A stretch of DNA of 64,000 nt from Verticiella sediminum (lineage in GTDB: Bacteria; Pseudomonadota; Gammaproteobacteria; Burkholderiales; Burkholderiaceae_B). Of the stretch, positions 53,182 to 64,000 are shown one piece after another (within the stretch, counting starts at the first letter, position 1; each line of letters begins with the position of its first letter). The translations under genes and the position numbers were made by a program. The stretch lies in assembly GCF_007558815.1 (NCBI RefSeq), contig NZ_VLTJ01000039.1, positions 620,001 to 684,000 on the forward strand. The letters run 5' to 3'. Under the pieces are notes generated by a model, which was not told where the DNA came from, ran no database searches, and saw only the letters and a program-made list of their open reading frames with translations.

Positions 53182-54960
53182 GTGGTCGCTGTCAATACTT
53201 CCTTGCCGCGTCGGCAGTTCGATGTCGTCGTCGTTGGCGCCGGCGGTGCCGGTATGCGCTGTTCGCTGCAACTGGCCCAGGCCGGTCTTTCCGTTGCCGT
53301 GCTCTCCAAAGTGTTTCCCACGCGTTCGCACACCGTGGCGGCGCAGGGCGGCGTGAGCGCGTCGCTGGGCAACATGAGCGAAGACCACTGGTACTGGCAC
53401 ATGTACGACACCGTCAAGGGGTCGGACTGGCTGGGCGACCAGGACGCCATCGAGTTCATGTGCCGCGAAGCGCCGAGCGCCGTGTACGAGATGGAGCACT
53501 TCGGCATGCCGTTCGACCGCAACGCCGACGGCACCATCTACCAGCGCCCCTTCGGCGGCCACACCGCCAACTTCGGCGAGAAGCCCGTGCAGCGCGCCTG
53601 TGCCGCGGCCGACCGTACCGGCCACGCGCTGCTGCACACGCTCTACCAGCGCAACGTCGCCGCGCGCACCCAGTTCTTCGTGGAGTGGATGGCTCTCGAC
53701 CTGCTGCGCAATGACGCGGGCGACGTGGTCGGCGTGACCGCGCTCGAAATGGAAACGGGCGACATCTACATCCTGGAAGCCAAGACCACGGTGCTCGCCA
53801 CCGGCGGCGCCGGCCGCATCTGGGCCGCCTCCACCAACGCGTTCATCAACACGGGCGACGGCCTGGGCATGGCCGCGCGTGCCGGCATCCCGCTGCAGGA
53901 CATGGAGTTCTGGCAGTTCCATCCGACCGGCGTGGCCGGCGCCGGCGTGCTCATCACCGAGGGTGTGCGCGGCGAGGGCGGCATCCTGCTGAACAAGGAT
54001 GGCGAACGCTTCATGGAGCGCTATGCGCCCACCCTGAAGGATCTGGCCCCGCGAGACTTCGTCTCGCGCTCGATGGACCAGGAGATCAAGGAAGGCCGCG
54101 GCTGCGGGCCGGACGGCAGCTACGTCGTGCTCAAGCTCGATCACCTGGGCGCCGACGTCATCAACAAGCGCCTGCCCTCGATCCGCGAGATCGCCATCAA
54201 GTTCGGCAACGTCGACCCGATCAAGGAACCGATTCCGGTCGTGCCGACCATCCACTACCAGATGGGCGGCATCCCGGCCAACTACCACGGCCAGGTCCTC
54301 ACCTACGAAAACGGCGAGAACAAGATCGTCAACGGCCTGTACGCCATCGGCGAGTGCGCCGCGGTGTCGGTGCACGGCGCCAACCGCCTGGGCACCAACT
54401 CGCTGCTCGACCTGATCGTGTTCGGCCGCGCCACCGGCAACCACATCGTGGCGTCGCACCCCGAGCGCCAGCGCGAACACCAGCCGGTGCCCAAGGAGGC
54501 CGTCGAGTTTTCGCTCAATCGCGTCAACGCACTGGAGTCGCGCACTTCGGGCGAGAAGACCCAGGACGTCGCCAACGCCATTCGCGCCTCGATGCAGGCG
54601 CACTGCGGCGTGTTCCGCACGCTCAAGCTGCTGAACGAAGGCGTGGGCCAGATCGACGAACTCGCCGAGCAGGCCAAGCAGATCTACTTCAAGGACAAGT
54701 CGAAGGTGTTCAACACCGCGCGTATCGAAGCCCTCGAAGTGGCCAACATGACCGAAGTGGCGCGTGCCACCATCAAGTCGGCTGCCAACCGCACGGAAAG
54801 CCGCGGCGCCCACGCGCTGGACGACAATCCCAACCGCGACGACGAGAACTGGCTCAAGCACACGCTGTGGTTCTCCGCGGACGGCCGCCTTGAGTACAAG
54901 CCCGTCCAGATGACGCCGCTGACCGTCGACTCGGTTCCGCCCAAGGCGCGCACTTTCTAA
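53182..54960 (+). CDS. sdhA: succinate dehydrogenase flavoprotein subunit
   Basis: Catalytic FAD subunit of 592 residues. [17 protein letters not shown] is the dinucleotide site; H50 in [11 protein letters not shown] is the expected covalent FAD attachment. Substrate residues are in [21 protein letters not shown] and the Arg of SRSMDQEI. The start is GTG 53182, three bases after sdhD; no ATG is near in frame before the FAD site. Confidence 0.96.
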   Translation: MVAVNTSLPRRQFDVVVVGAGGAGMRCSLQLAQAGLSVAVLSKVFPTRSHTVAAQGGVSASLGNMSEDHWYWHMYDTVKGSDWLGDQDAIEFMCREAPSAVYEMEHFGMPFDRNADGTIYQRPFGGHTANFGEKPVQRACAAADRTGHALLHTLYQRNVAARTQFFVEWMALDLLRNDAGDVVGVTALEMETGDIYILEAKTTVLATGGAGRIWAASTNAFINTGDGLGMAARAGIPLQDMEFWQFHPTGVAGAGVLITEGVRGEGGILLNKDGERFMERYAPTLKDLAPRDFVSRSMDQEIKEGRGCGPDGSYVVLKLDHLGADVINKRLPSIREIAIKFGNVDPIKEPIPVVPTIHYQMGGIPANYHGQVLTYENGENKIVNGLYAIGECAAVSVHGANRLGTNSLLDLIVFGRATGNHIVASHPERQREHQPVPKEAVEFSLNRVNALESRTSGEKTQDVANAIRASMQAHCGVFRTLKLLNEGVGQIDELAEQAKQIYFKDKSKVFNTARIEALEVANMTEVARATIKSAANRTESRGAHALDDNPNRDDENWLKHTLWFSADGRLEYKPVQMTPLTVDSVPPKARTF

Positions 54961-54973
54961 GCAGGATGCCGGA

Positions 54974-55690
54974 ATGAGCACCAAACGTACCGTGAAGTTC
55001 GAGATCTACCGCTACGACCCGGACAAGGACGAGCGGCCCTACATGCAGAAGCTCGAAGTCGAGCTCGAGCCCACCGACAAGATGTTGCTCGATGCCATCG
55101 TGCGCATCAAGAACACGGTGGACGACAGCCTGGCCATCCGCCGTTCGTGCCGCGAAGGCGTGTGCGGCTCGGACGCCATGAACATCAATGGCAAGAATGG
55201 CCTGGCCTGCACGACCAACCTGCTCGACCTGAAGGAGCCCATCGTGCTGCGCCCGCTGCCGGGCCTGCCGGTCATCCGCGACCTGATCGTGGACATGACG
55301 CACTTCTTCAACCAGTACCACTCGATCCGCCCGTTCCTCATCAACGACACGCCGCCGCCCGAGAAAGAGCGCCTGCAGTCGCCCGAGGCCCGCGAAGAGC
55401 TCGACGGCCTGTACGAGTGCATCCTGTGCGCGTGCTGCTCGACGTCGTGCCCGTCGTTCTGGTGGAATCCGGACAAGTACGTCGGTCCGGCCGGTCTGCT
55501 GCAAGCCTATCGCTTCCTCGCCGACAGCCGCGACGAAGCCACGGCGAGCCGCCTGGACAACCTCGACGACCCGTATCGCCTGTTCCGCTGCCACACGATC
55601 ATGAACTGCGTCGACGTCTGTCCGAAGGGTCTGAACCCGGCGCTCGCGATCGGCAAGATCAAGGAAATGCTGGTCCGGCGGACGGTGTGA
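54974..55690 (+). CDS. sdhB: succinate dehydrogenase iron-sulfur subunit
   Basis: Electron-transfer subunit of 238 residues. [2Fe-2S] ligands C59, C64, Asp67 and C79 ([10 protein letters not shown]... GLAC); the [4Fe-4S] and [3Fe-4S] ligands follow in [16 protein letters not shown] and [17 protein letters not shown]. It bridges SdhA to SdhCD. The stop overlaps the sdhE start. Confidence 0.96.
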   Translation: MSTKRTVKFEIYRYDPDKDERPYMQKLEVELEPTDKMLLDAIVRIKNTVDDSLAIRRSCREGVCGSDAMNINGKNGLACTTNLLDLKEPIVLRPLPGLPVIRDLIVDMTHFFNQYHSIRPFLINDTPPPEKERLQSPEAREELDGLYECILCACCSTSCPSFWWNPDKYVGPAGLLQAYRFLADSRDEATASRLDNLDDPYRLFRCHTIMNCVDVCPKGLNPALAIGKIKEMLVRRTV

Positions 55691-55956
55691 TGAATCCCGG
55701 TACGTTGAGCGAACACGATCGCACCCGCCTGCGCTGGCGGGCACGCCGCGGCATGCTCGAGAACGACCTCATCATCACCCGATTTCTGGATATCTACGAA
55801 ACCCGGCTCAACGACGAGGACGTTGTCGCACTGACGGCTCTGCTGGCCTTGTCCGACAACGACTTGCTCGACCTGCTACTAGGCCGCAAGGAACCATCGC
55901 CGGAGTTGGATACACCAGCCATGCGCAGTGTGCTCGAACGCCTGCGCGCGGCCTAA
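55690..55956 (+). CDS. sdhE: FAD assembly factor SdhE
   Basis: An 88-residue protein that promotes covalent flavinylation of SdhA. The RGxxE motif is R20-G-M-L-E24. It starts at ATG 55690 on the last base of the sdhB stop, a one-base overlap. Its place between sdhB and gltA is usual for this order. Confidence 0.92.
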   Translation: MNPGTLSEHDRTRLRWRARRGMLENDLIITRFLDIYETRLNDEDVVALTALLALSDNDLLDLLLGRKEPSPELDTPAMRSVLERLRAA

Positions 55957-55977
55957 CCAATCTCTGAGGAACACGAG

Positions 55978-57288
55978 ATGAAATTGTCCGATAAGAAAGC
56001 CACGCTGTCTTTCTCCGATGGAAGCGAAGCCATCGAATTTCCGGTGTACGAAGGTTCCGTTGGCCCGGATGTCCTGGACATCCGCAAGCTATATGGCCAG
56101 ACGGGCAAGTTCACCTACGATCCCGGATTCCTGTCGACGGCCTCGTGCGCTTCGGCCATTACCTACATCGACGGCGACAAGGGCGAGCTGCTGTATCGCG
56201 GCTATCCCATCGAGCAGCTCGCGCAGAACTGCGACTTCCTGGAGACGTCCTACCTCATCCTCAACGGCGAGCTGCCCGACGCCGAGCAGAAGAAAGACTT
56301 CGACCATCAGGTGACACACCACACGATGGTCAACGAGCAGATGCATTTCTTCCTGCGCGGCTTTCGCCGTGACGCGCACCCGATGGCCGTGCTGACGGGC
56401 CTGGTGGGCGGCATGTCGGCCTTCTATCACGATTCGACCGACATCAACAATCCGATGCATCGCCACATCTCGGCGATCCGTCTGGTCGCCAAGATGCCGA
56501 CGCTGGTCGCGATGGCCTACAAGTTCTCGCAGGGCCAGCCGTTCATGTACCCGCAGAACGACCTGTCCTATACGGGCAACTTCCTGCGCATGATGTTCGC
56601 CAACCCGTGCGAAGAGTACAAGGTGAACGACGTCGTCGAGCGCGCGCTCGATCGCATCTTCATCTTGCATGCCGACCACGAGCAGAACGCCTCCACCTCG
56701 ACCGTGCGCCTGTGCGGTTCGTCGGGCACCAACCCGTTCGCGGCGATCGCGGCCGGCGTGGCGTGCCTGTGGGGCCCGGCCCACGGCGGCGCCAACGAAG
56801 CGTGCCTGAACATGCTCGAAGAGATCCAGGCCAACGGCGGCGTCGCCAAGGTCGGCGAGTTCATGGAGAAGGTCAAGGACAAGTCCTCCGGCGTCAAGCT
56901 CATGGGCTTCGGCCACCGGGTCTACAAGAACTACGACCCGCGCGCCAAGCTCATGCAGGAGACCTGCAAGGAAGTGCTGCAGGCGCTCGGCCTCGAGAAC
57001 GATCCGCTCTTCAAGCTCTCCATGGAGCTCGAGCGCATCGCCCTCGAAGACGACTACTTCGTGCAGCGCAAGCTTTACCCGAACGTCGACTTCTACTCCG
57101 GCATTGTGCAGCGCGCCATCGGCATCCCGACCTCGCTCTTCACAGCGATCTTCGCGCTGGCCCGCACGGTCGGCTGGATCGCCCAGTGGAACGAGATGCT
57201 GTCCGATCCCGAGTTCAAGATCGGCCGCCCGCGCCAGTTGTACACGGGCCATGCCAAGCGCGACGTCGTAGCCCTCGACCAGCGCTGA
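55978..57288 (+). CDS. gltA: citrate synthase (type II)
   Basis: Condenses acetyl-CoA with oxaloacetate. 436 residues, the hexameric NADH-regulated type of proteobacteria. Active-site text: [52 protein letters not shown] and [14 protein letters not shown]. It differs in length and in these blocks from the PrpC of the same window. An intrinsic terminator follows directly. Confidence 0.96.
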   Translation: MKLSDKKATLSFSDGSEAIEFPVYEGSVGPDVLDIRKLYGQTGKFTYDPGFLSTASCASAITYIDGDKGELLYRGYPIEQLAQNCDFLETSYLILNGELPDAEQKKDFDHQVTHHTMVNEQMHFFLRGFRRDAHPMAVLTGLVGGMSAFYHDSTDINNPMHRHISAIRLVAKMPTLVAMAYKFSQGQPFMYPQNDLSYTGNFLRMMFANPCEEYKVNDVVERALDRIFILHADHEQNASTSTVRLCGSSGTNPFAAIAAGVACLWGPAHGGANEACLNMLEEIQANGGVAKVGEFMEKVKDKSSGVKLMGFGHRVYKNYDPRAKLMQETCKEVLQALGLENDPLFKLSMELERIALEDDYFVQRKLYPNVDFYSGIVQRAIGIPTSLFTAIFALARTVGWIAQWNEMLSDPEFKIGRPRQLYTGHAKRDVVALDQR

Positions 57289-57306
57289 TCCGTTGTACCC
57301 ACGTTG

Positions 57307-57338
57307 AAAAAGCCGCCCGCAGCGCCGGGCGGCTTTTT
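57307..57338 (+). terminator. intrinsic terminator after gltA
   Basis: Perfect 13-base stem, AAAAAGCCGCCCG (57307-57319) and CGGGCGGCTTTTT (57326-57338), loop 6 bases, ending in five T. The A run opposite makes it effective in both directions. It separates the sdh-gltA unit from odhA. Confidence 0.88.
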
Positions 57339-57533
57339 CACAACGCCTTGCGGGTGTTATTCTTGCAAGCACAGCATCTGGCCTTGGCTGTGATCGACGA
57401 GTTGCATTACGGGGTAGGCCCCCGTCCAGCCCTTCTGCTCTAACTTGCTATCCGCCATCCGGTCTGGCCGTAACGCGGAAGGTTTTTCCTGCATCGCACG
57501 GGTGAAGCACCCGAAAGGTGAAGCGTAAACAAC

Positions 57534-60401
57534 ATGTCTACCGAATCCGAACGTCAGTCGAGTTCCTATCTTTTTGCGGGCAACGCCCCGTACGTCGAAG
57601 AACTCTACGAATCCTACCTGGACCATCCCGGTTCGGTGCCCGAGAAGTGGCGCGCCTACTTCGATCAACTGCAGCTCGTTCCTGCAGCCGACGGCCAGGA
57701 AAGCACCCGCGACCAGGCCCACGCCCCCATCGTTCTCTCCTTTGCCCAACGTGCCCGTGAAAACGGCTTCGCGCCGCGCACGCAAGAGGCCGACCTGAGC
57801 GTCGCCGGCAAGCAAGTCCACGTCCAGTCCATCATCGCCGCCTACCGCTCGCTCGGTTCGCGCTGGGCCGATCTCGATCCGCTGCAGCGCCAGGAGCGTC
57901 CGCGCATCCCCGAGCTCGAGCCCGAGTTCTACGGCTTGACCGAAGCCGACATGGACAAGGTCTATTCGGCCACCAACACCTACTTCACGACCGCCGAGCA
58001 CATGACGCTGCGCGACATCGTGAAGGCCCTGCGCGACACGTACTGCCGTACGATCGGCGCGGAATTCATGCACATCTCGAATCCGACGGTCAAGCGTTGG
58101 ATCCAGCAGCGCCTGGAAAGCGTCAACGGCGCGCCGTCGTTCAGCGCCGACCAGAAGAAGCGCATCCTGCAGCAGCTCACCGAGGCCGAGGGCCTCGAGC
58201 GCTTCCTGCACACCAAGTACGTCGGCCAGAAGCGCTTCTCGCTCGAAGGCGGCGAGAGCTTCATCGCCTCGATGGACCAGGTCGTCGTGCAGTCCGGCTC
58301 GAACGAAGTCCAGGAAATCGTCATCGGCATGGCCCACCGCGGCCGCCTGAACATGCTCGTGAACATCCTCGGCAAGATGCCGGCGGATCTGTTCGCCGAG
58401 TTCGAAGGCAAGTACAACGACCAGTTGAGTGACGGCGACGTGAAGTACCACAAGGGCTTCTCGAGCGACGTCTCGACCCCGGGAGGCCCGGTCCACCTGT
58501 CGCTGGCCTTCAACCCCTCGCACCTGGAAATCGTCAACCCGGTGGTCGAGGGCAGCGCCCGCGCCCGCCAGGAGCGCCGCGGCGACGCCGACGGCAGCGA
58601 AGTGCTCCCCGTGCTGGTGCACGGCGATGCGGCCTTCGCCGGCCAGGGCGTGGTCATGGAAACGCTCAACCTCGCGCAAACGCGCGGCTACGGTACGGGC
58701 GGCACGCTGCACATCGTCATCAACAACCAGATCGGCTTCACCACGTCCGATCCGCGCGATACGCGTTCCACGCTGTATTGCACCGACGTGGCCAAGATGA
58801 TCGAAGCGCCGATCTTCCACGTCAACGGCGACGACCCCGAGGCGGTGGTGTTCGTCACCCAGCTCGCCATGGATTTCCGCCGCGAGTTCAAGCATGACGT
58901 GGTCATCGACATCGTCTGCTTCCGCAAGCTGGGCCACAACGAGCAGGACACCCCGGCCATCACCCAGCCGCTGATGTACAAGCGCATCGGCCAGCATCCC
59001 GGCACCCGCAAGCGCTACGCCGAAAAGCTCGTCGCCCAGGGCGTGATGACCGAGGAAGAGACCGACGAGCTCGTGAAGGAGTACCGTCGCCTGATGGACG
59101 ACGGCAAGCGCACGATCGAGCCCGTGCTCACCGACTACAAGGGCAAGTTCGCGGTCGACTGGACGCCGTTCCTGAACCGCAAGTGGACCGACGCGGCCGA
59201 TACCGCCGTGCCGCTGGCCGAGCTCAAGCGCCTGGGCGAGCGCATCACCACCGTGCCCGAGGGCTTCAACGTCCACCCGATCGTGCAGAAGGTCATCAAC
59301 GACCGTCGCAACATGGCGCTGGGCGAGCAGAACCTCGACTGGGGCATGGGCGAGCACCTGGCCTACGCCTCGCTGGTGGCCTCGGGCTATCCGGTGCGCA
59401 TCACCGGCCAGGACGCCGGCCGCGGCACGTTCACCCACCGCCATGCCGTGCTGCACGATCAAAAGCGCGAGAAGTGGAATGACGGTTTCTACATTCCGCT
59501 GCAGAACGTGGCCGAAAACCAGGCCGCGTTCGCGGTGATCGATTCGGTGCTGTCCGAAGAGGCCGTGCTGGGCTTCGAGTACGGCTATTCGACCGCCGAG
59601 CCCAACACGCTGGTGATCTGGGAAGCGCAGTTCGGCGACTTCGTCAACGGCGCCCAGGTCGTGATCGACCAGTTCATCAGCTCGGGCGAAGCCAAGTGGG
59701 GCCGCCAGTCCGGCCTGACGCTCATGCTGCCGCACGGCTACGAAGGGCAGGGCCCCGAACACTCGTCGGGCCGCATCGAGCGCTTCCTGCAGATGTGCGC
59801 CGACAACAACATGCAAGTGGTGCAGCCGACCACCGCCGCGCAGGTCTTCCACCTGCTGCGCCGCCAGATGATCCGGCCGTTCCGCAAGCCGCTGGTGATC
59901 TTCACGCCCAAGTCGCTGCTGCGCAACAAGGACGCGGGTTCGCCCCTGTCGGAACTGGCCGAAGGGCAGTTCAAGACGATCATCGGCGAAACCAACGCCG
60001 GCATCGTCGACGCCAAGGTCAAGCGCGTGCTGCTGTGCTCGGGCAAGGTCTACTACGACCTCATGCACGCGCGCACCGACCGTGAAGCCAACGACGTTGC
60101 GATCCTGCGCGTCGAGCAACTCTATCCGTTCTCGCACAAGGCGCTGGCCGAAGAGCTCAAGCGCTATCCGAATGCGACCGAACTGATCTGGGTGCAGGAC
60201 GAGCCGCAGAACCAGGGCCCCTGGTTCTACGTCCAGCACCACCTGTTCGAGAACATGACCGCCGGCCAGAAGCTGGGCTATGCCGGCCGTCCGCCCTCGG
60301 CATCGCCGGCAGTGGGTTACCTGGCCAAGCACCAGGAGCAGCAAAAGGCGTTGATCGAAACGGCTTTCGGCAAGTTCAAAGGAGTCGCGCTAACCCGCTG
60401 A
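57534..60401 (+). CDS. odhA: 2-oxoglutarate dehydrogenase E1 component
   Basis: Thiamine-diphosphate-dependent E1 of 955 residues. The N-terminal E2-binding segment ([19 protein letters not shown]) and the thiamine/Mg site ([19 protein letters not shown]... [15 protein letters not shown]) are present. [14 protein letters not shown] carries an active-site His. The 195-base spacer before it, after the terminator, must hold its own promoter; I see no convincing -35/-10 pair there. Alternative symbol sucA. Confidence 0.95.
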   Translation: MSTESERQSSSYLFAGNAPYVEELYESYLDHPGSVPEKWRAYFDQLQLVPAADGQESTRDQAHAPIVLSFAQRARENGFAPRTQEADLSVAGKQVHVQSIIAAYRSLGSRWADLDPLQRQERPRIPELEPEFYGLTEADMDKVYSATNTYFTTAEHMTLRDIVKALRDTYCRTIGAEFMHISNPTVKRWIQQRLESVNGAPSFSADQKKRILQQLTEAEGLERFLHTKYVGQKRFSLEGGESFIASMDQVVVQSGSNEVQEIVIGMAHRGRLNMLVNILGKMPADLFAEFEGKYNDQLSDGDVKYHKGFSSDVSTPGGPVHLSLAFNPSHLEIVNPVVEGSARARQERRGDADGSEVLPVLVHGDAAFAGQGVVMETLNLAQTRGYGTGGTLHIVINNQIGFTTSDPRDTRSTLYCTDVAKMIEAPIFHVNGDDPEAVVFVTQLAMDFRREFKHDVVIDIVCFRKLGHNEQDTPAITQPLMYKRIGQHPGTRKRYAEKLVAQGVMTEEETDELVKEYRRLMDDGKRTIEPVLTDYKGKFAVDWTPFLNRKWTDAADTAVPLAELKRLGERITTVPEGFNVHPIVQKVINDRRNMALGEQNLDWGMGEHLAYASLVASGYPVRITGQDAGRGTFTHRHAVLHDQKREKWNDGFYIPLQNVAENQAAFAVIDSVLSEEAVLGFEYGYSTAEPNTLVIWEAQFGDFVNGAQVVIDQFISSGEAKWGRQSGLTLMLPHGYEGQGPEHSSGRIERFLQMCADNNMQVVQPTTAAQVFHLLRRQMIRPFRKPLVIFTPKSLLRNKDAGSPLSELAEGQFKTIIGETNAGIVDAKVKRVLLCSGKVYYDLMHARTDREANDVAILRVEQLYPFSHKALAEELKRYPNATELIWVQDEPQNQGPWFYVQHHLFENMTAGQKLGYAGRPPSASPAVGYLAKHQEQQKALIETAFGKFKGVALTR

Positions 60402-60412
60402 TCCCGATCGCA

Positions 60413-60436
60413 GCGCGGCCGCACGGGCGGCCGCGC
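60413..60436 (+). other. hairpin in the odhA-odhB spacer
   Basis: Perfect 10-base arms GCGCGGCCGC (60413-60422) and GCGGCCGCGC (60427-60436), loop ACGG. No T tract, so stabilisation or partial attenuation is more likely than termination. Confidence 0.45.
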
Positions 60437-60498
60437 CTTGCCGCAAGCTTTCCCCTTATTCCTCATCGCCTTTCGCCAGAATTTCAAGGAACCCCATA

Positions 60499-61728
60499 AT
60501 GGCCATGCAAGATGTCGTCGTCCCGCAACTGTCCGAGTCCGTATCGGAAGCCACGCTGCTGAACTGGAAAAAGAAGCCCGGTGAAGCCGTCTCGGCCGAT
60601 GAAATCCTCATCGAGATCGAGACCGACAAGGTTGTGCTCGAAGTGCCTGCGCCCGCCAGCGGCGTGCTCGCCGAGATCGTCAAGAGCGATGGCAGCACCG
60701 TGACTTCGGACGAAGTGATCGCCCGCATCGACACCGAGGCCAAGGCCAGCGCCGCGGCGCCTGCCGCGGCAGCCGCCGCTCCTGCCGCCCAACAGGCCCC
60801 GGCTGCGCCGGCCGCTGCCGCACCGGCGTCCAGCGCCTCGGCTCCCGCCGCGGGCATCGCCTCGCCGGCCGCGGGCAAGATCCTGTCCGAGAAGGGCGTC
60901 GAGCCCGACTCCGTGGCCGGCACGGGCCGTGGCGGGCGCATCACCAAGGATGACGCCGTCAACGCTTCCGCCGGCGCCAAGCCTGCGGCCGCCGCCGCGC
61001 CTTCGGCCGTGCCGGTCGGCCTGGACGGCCGTCCCGAGCAGCGCGTGCCCATGAGCCGCCTGCGCGCGCGCGTCGCCGAGCGCCTGCTGCAATCGCAGCA
61101 GCAGAACGCCATCCTCACCACCTTCAACGAAGTCAACATGAAGGCGGTGATCGACCTGCGCAACCAGTACAAGGATCGCTTCGAGAAGGAACACGGCGTG
61201 AAGCTGGGCTTCATGTCGTTCTTCGTCAAGGCGGCCGTGGCCGCGCTCAAGAAGTACCCGATCGTCAACGCCTCGGTCGATGGCAAGGACATCATCTACC
61301 ACGGCTACTTCGACATCGGTATCGCCGTGGGCAGCCCGCGCGGCCTGGTCGTGCCCGTGCTGCGCGATGCCGACCAGCTCTCCATCGCCGACATCGAGAA
61401 GAAGATCGCCGAGTTCGGCGTCCGCGCCCGCGACGGCAAGCTCACGCTCGAAGAGCTCACCGGCGGCACGTTCTCCATCTCCAACGGCGGCGTGTTCGGC
61501 TCGATGCTCTCGACGCCGATCATCAACCCGCCGCAGTCGGCCATCCTCGGTGTGCACGCGACCAAGGAGCGCGCGGTCGTCGAGAACGGCCAGATCGTGA
61601 TCCGTCCGATGAACTACCTGGCCATGTCCTACGATCACCGCATCATCGACGGTCGCGAGGCCGTGCTGGCGCTGGTCGCCATGAAGGAAGCCCTGGAAGA
61701 TCCGCAGCGCCTGCTGCTGGAAGTCTGA
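60499..61728 (+). CDS. odhB: dihydrolipoyllysine-residue succinyltransferase (E2)
   Basis: Core of the 2-oxoglutarate dehydrogenase complex, 409 residues. One lipoyl domain with the lipoyl lysine K44 ([12 protein letters not shown]), an Ala/Pro-rich linker at about 83-120, a peripheral-subunit-binding domain at about 122-153 ([15 protein letters not shown]... [10 protein letters not shown]) and the catalytic domain ending in [13 protein letters not shown] with the active-site His. Confidence 0.95.
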   Translation: MAMQDVVVPQLSESVSEATLLNWKKKPGEAVSADEILIEIETDKVVLEVPAPASGVLAEIVKSDGSTVTSDEVIARIDTEAKASAAAPAAAAAAPAAQQAPAAPAAAAPASSASAPAAGIASPAAGKILSEKGVEPDSVAGTGRGGRITKDDAVNASAGAKPAAAAAPSAVPVGLDGRPEQRVPMSRLRARVAERLLQSQQQNAILTTFNEVNMKAVIDLRNQYKDRFEKEHGVKLGFMSFFVKAAVAALKKYPIVNASVDGKDIIYHGYFDIGIAVGSPRGLVVPVLRDADQLSIADIEKKIAEFGVRARDGKLTLEELTGGTFSISNGGVFGSMLSTPIINPPQSAILGVHATKERAVVENGQIVIRPMNYLAMSYDHRIIDGREAVLALVAMKEALEDPQRLLLEV

Positions 61729-61787
61729 TCGGGCGCGTCCGAGCCTTCGCATCGCACGGGTCGGCGCGCTCGCCGGCCCTGTCTCCC

Positions 61788-61816
61788 TGCCCATGGCGCC
61801 GCGACGGCGCCGGGCA
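61788..61816 (+). other. hairpin in the odhB-lpdA spacer
   Basis: TGCCC (61788-61792) and GGCGCC (61795-61800) pair with GGCGCC (61806-61811) and GGGCA (61812-61816), an 11-bp stem with a two-base bulge and a 5-base loop. No T tract. Confidence 0.35.
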
Positions 61817-61869
61817 TCGGCGGCGCGGGCGCAAGTCGCCCCGCCACCGCCATCTCGTGAGAACTCTCC

Positions 61870-63297
<1,428 letters not shown>

Positions 63298-63417
63298 TCG
63301 GTGCCGGTACGCCGGGCAGCAGGGGAGCGTGTTGCCGCCCCGCCGCCGGCGCCTTGCATTACCGTGCTCGCCCCCCGGCGCGCAACGGGCGTGACTTCGT
63401 TGCCGCCGGGCTGATCC

Positions 63418-63474
63418 GACGCGCGCCCCTCGGGGGGGCAGTGCCGCCGCGTGGGGGCACTTTTCTTCTTTTAC
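63418..63474 (+). terminator. GC-rich element with terminator-like hairpin before zapE
   Basis: GACGCGCGCCCC followed by a G run resembles the hairpin core of the intergenic elements at 39524, 46041 and 50080 (diverged copy D). Next to it AGTGCC (63440-63445) pairs with GGCACT (63456-63461) and is followed by a T-rich run (TTTTCTTCTTTT, 63461-63472). This can end the odh-lpd transcript three bases before the zapE ATG. Confidence 0.55.
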
Positions 63475-63476
63475 CC

Positions 63477-64000
63477 ATGAACGTCGTCGAATACTACGAG
63501 CACGCATTGAAGGAGCGCGGCTACCAGCCCGATCCGGCGCAGCAGGCGGCCGTCCAGCGCCTGCAGCGCTTCTACGATGACTGGGTCGGCTTCAAGAAGA
63601 AGCGCTCGAGCGCGTTCAAGCGTCTGCTGAGCCGCCCCGCGGTGCCGCGCGGCGTCTATCTGTGGGGGGGCGTGGGCCGCGGCAAGAGCTTCCTGATGGA
63701 CGCCTTCTACAGCACCGTGCCGGTGCGCCGCAAGACGCGCCTGCATTTTCACGAGTTCATGCGGGGCGTGCATCGTCAGCTCGACGAAGTCAAGGGCATG
63801 GCCGATCCGCTGGACGAGGTGGCGCGCCGGATCGCCAAGCGCTATCGGCTGATCTGTTTCGACGAGTTCCATGTCTCGGACATCGCGGACGCGATGATCC
63901 TGTACCGGCTGCTGAGGGGCCTGTTCGACCAGGGCACCTCGTTCGTGATGACTTCGAACTACGAGCCCTCGACCTTGTATCCGGACGGTCTGCACCGCGA
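63477..64000 (+). CDS. zapE: cell division protein ZapE/AFG1-like ATPase (3' end outside window)
   Basis: The first 174 codons of a AFG1/ZapE-type P-loop ATPase; the frame is open to the window end. It starts MNVVEYYEHALKERGYQPDPAQ. Walker A GGVGRGKS is at 64-71, and Walker B LICFDEFHVSDIADAM follows near 125-140, both typical of ZapE. ATG 63477 lies directly after a pyrimidine tract with no Shine-Dalgarno-like sequence; the next in-frame ATG is inside the Walker A region, so 63477 is still the best start. ZapE in this order often follows lpdA. Confidence 0.9.
   Translation, partial: MNVVEYYEHALKERGYQPDPAQQAAVQRLQRFYDDWVGFKKKRSSAFKRLLSRPAVPRGVYLWGGVGRGKSFLMDAFYSTVPVRRKTRLHFHEFMRGVHRQLDEVKGMADPLDEVARRIAKRYRLICFDEFHVSDIADAMILYRLLRGLFDQGTSFVMTSNYEPSTLYPDGLHR

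Noticed and set aside
57339-57533. Promoter for odhA
   Set aside because: A promoter must be here, but no -35/-10 pair stands out, so none is placed.
57357-60344. Minus-strand frame of about 995 codons opposite odhA
   Set aside because: Shadow of odhA; composition is that of an antisense frame and no start context is seen.

Overview
The window reads as chromosomal DNA of a high-GC betaproteobacterium of the order Burkholderiales, most likely family Alcaligenaceae (Bordetella/Achromobacter-like). The grounds are the gene order mdh / gntR / sdhCDAB-sdhE-gltA / odhA-odhB-lpdA / zapE, the methylcitrate genes prpC-acnD-prpF and prpB beside it, and the abundance of ABC importers, CoA-ester enzymes and MmgE/PrpD proteins. 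No rRNA, tRNA, CRISPR, prophage or insertion sequence was seen. The genus call is inference.

Layout. (1) 1-1908: end of a polyamine-type ABC importer (permease, binding protein). (2) 1969-9614: a CoA-ester catabolic cluster of MaoC-like protein, acyl-CoA dehydrogenase, second MaoC-like protein, CaiB-type CoA-transferase, CitE/Mcl-type lyase and MmgE/PrpD protein, followed by a MocR-type regulator. (3) 9839-21409: two complete branched-chain-amino-acid-type (LIV) ABC importers in tandem, separated by an amidohydrolase and a PNPOx-like flavoprotein. (4) 21481-29274: two divergent units. To the left run a gamma-glutamyltransferase-like protein, a class II aldolase and a TauD/SyrP-like oxygenase. 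To the right run a Rieske oxygenase, an SDR, a VOC protein and a matching ferredoxin reductase. (5) 29341-34088: a membrane-anchored DJ-1-like protein divergent from a GlxA-type regulator, then an esterase overlapping an AraC regulator. (6) 34111-42076, all minus strand: tetR, SsuA/TauA-like binding protein, ATPase, two permeases, cyclase-family hydrolase, fumarylacetoacetase, PrpD. (7) 42222-50049: prpC-acnD-prpF with a divergent ScfR/RamB-like XRE regulator, and prpB. (8) 50196-64000: mdh, then the TCA operons up to a truncated zapE.

How the parts fit. The core of the window is acetyl- and propionyl-CoA metabolism. The methylcitrate cycle turns propionyl-CoA plus oxaloacetate into pyruvate plus succinate. 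SdhCDAB, Mdh and GltA close the TCA cycle and OdhAB-Lpd feeds it. The cluster at 2-8 kb looks like a route from a C5 dicarboxylate (mesaconate, methylsuccinate or itaconate) to glyoxylate plus propionyl-CoA, or to acetyl-CoA plus pyruvate; the propionyl-CoA branch would drain into the prp genes. That link is inference from family membership.

Non-coding structure adds to the picture. There are good operator candidates: an 18-bp perfect palindrome before the TCA regulator, an AT-rich inverted repeat before prpC, an 8-bp-arm inverted repeat between the ggt and Rieske units, and tandem heptamers before tetR. Two spacers on the minus strand (ATPase/permease and prpC/acnD) carry copies of one GC-rich intergenic element, each starting 10 bases upstream of a start codon, and two further spacers carry diverged relatives. 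Several operon spacers contain strong hairpins. A 27-bp motif (23 matches) recurs upstream of two unrelated genes.
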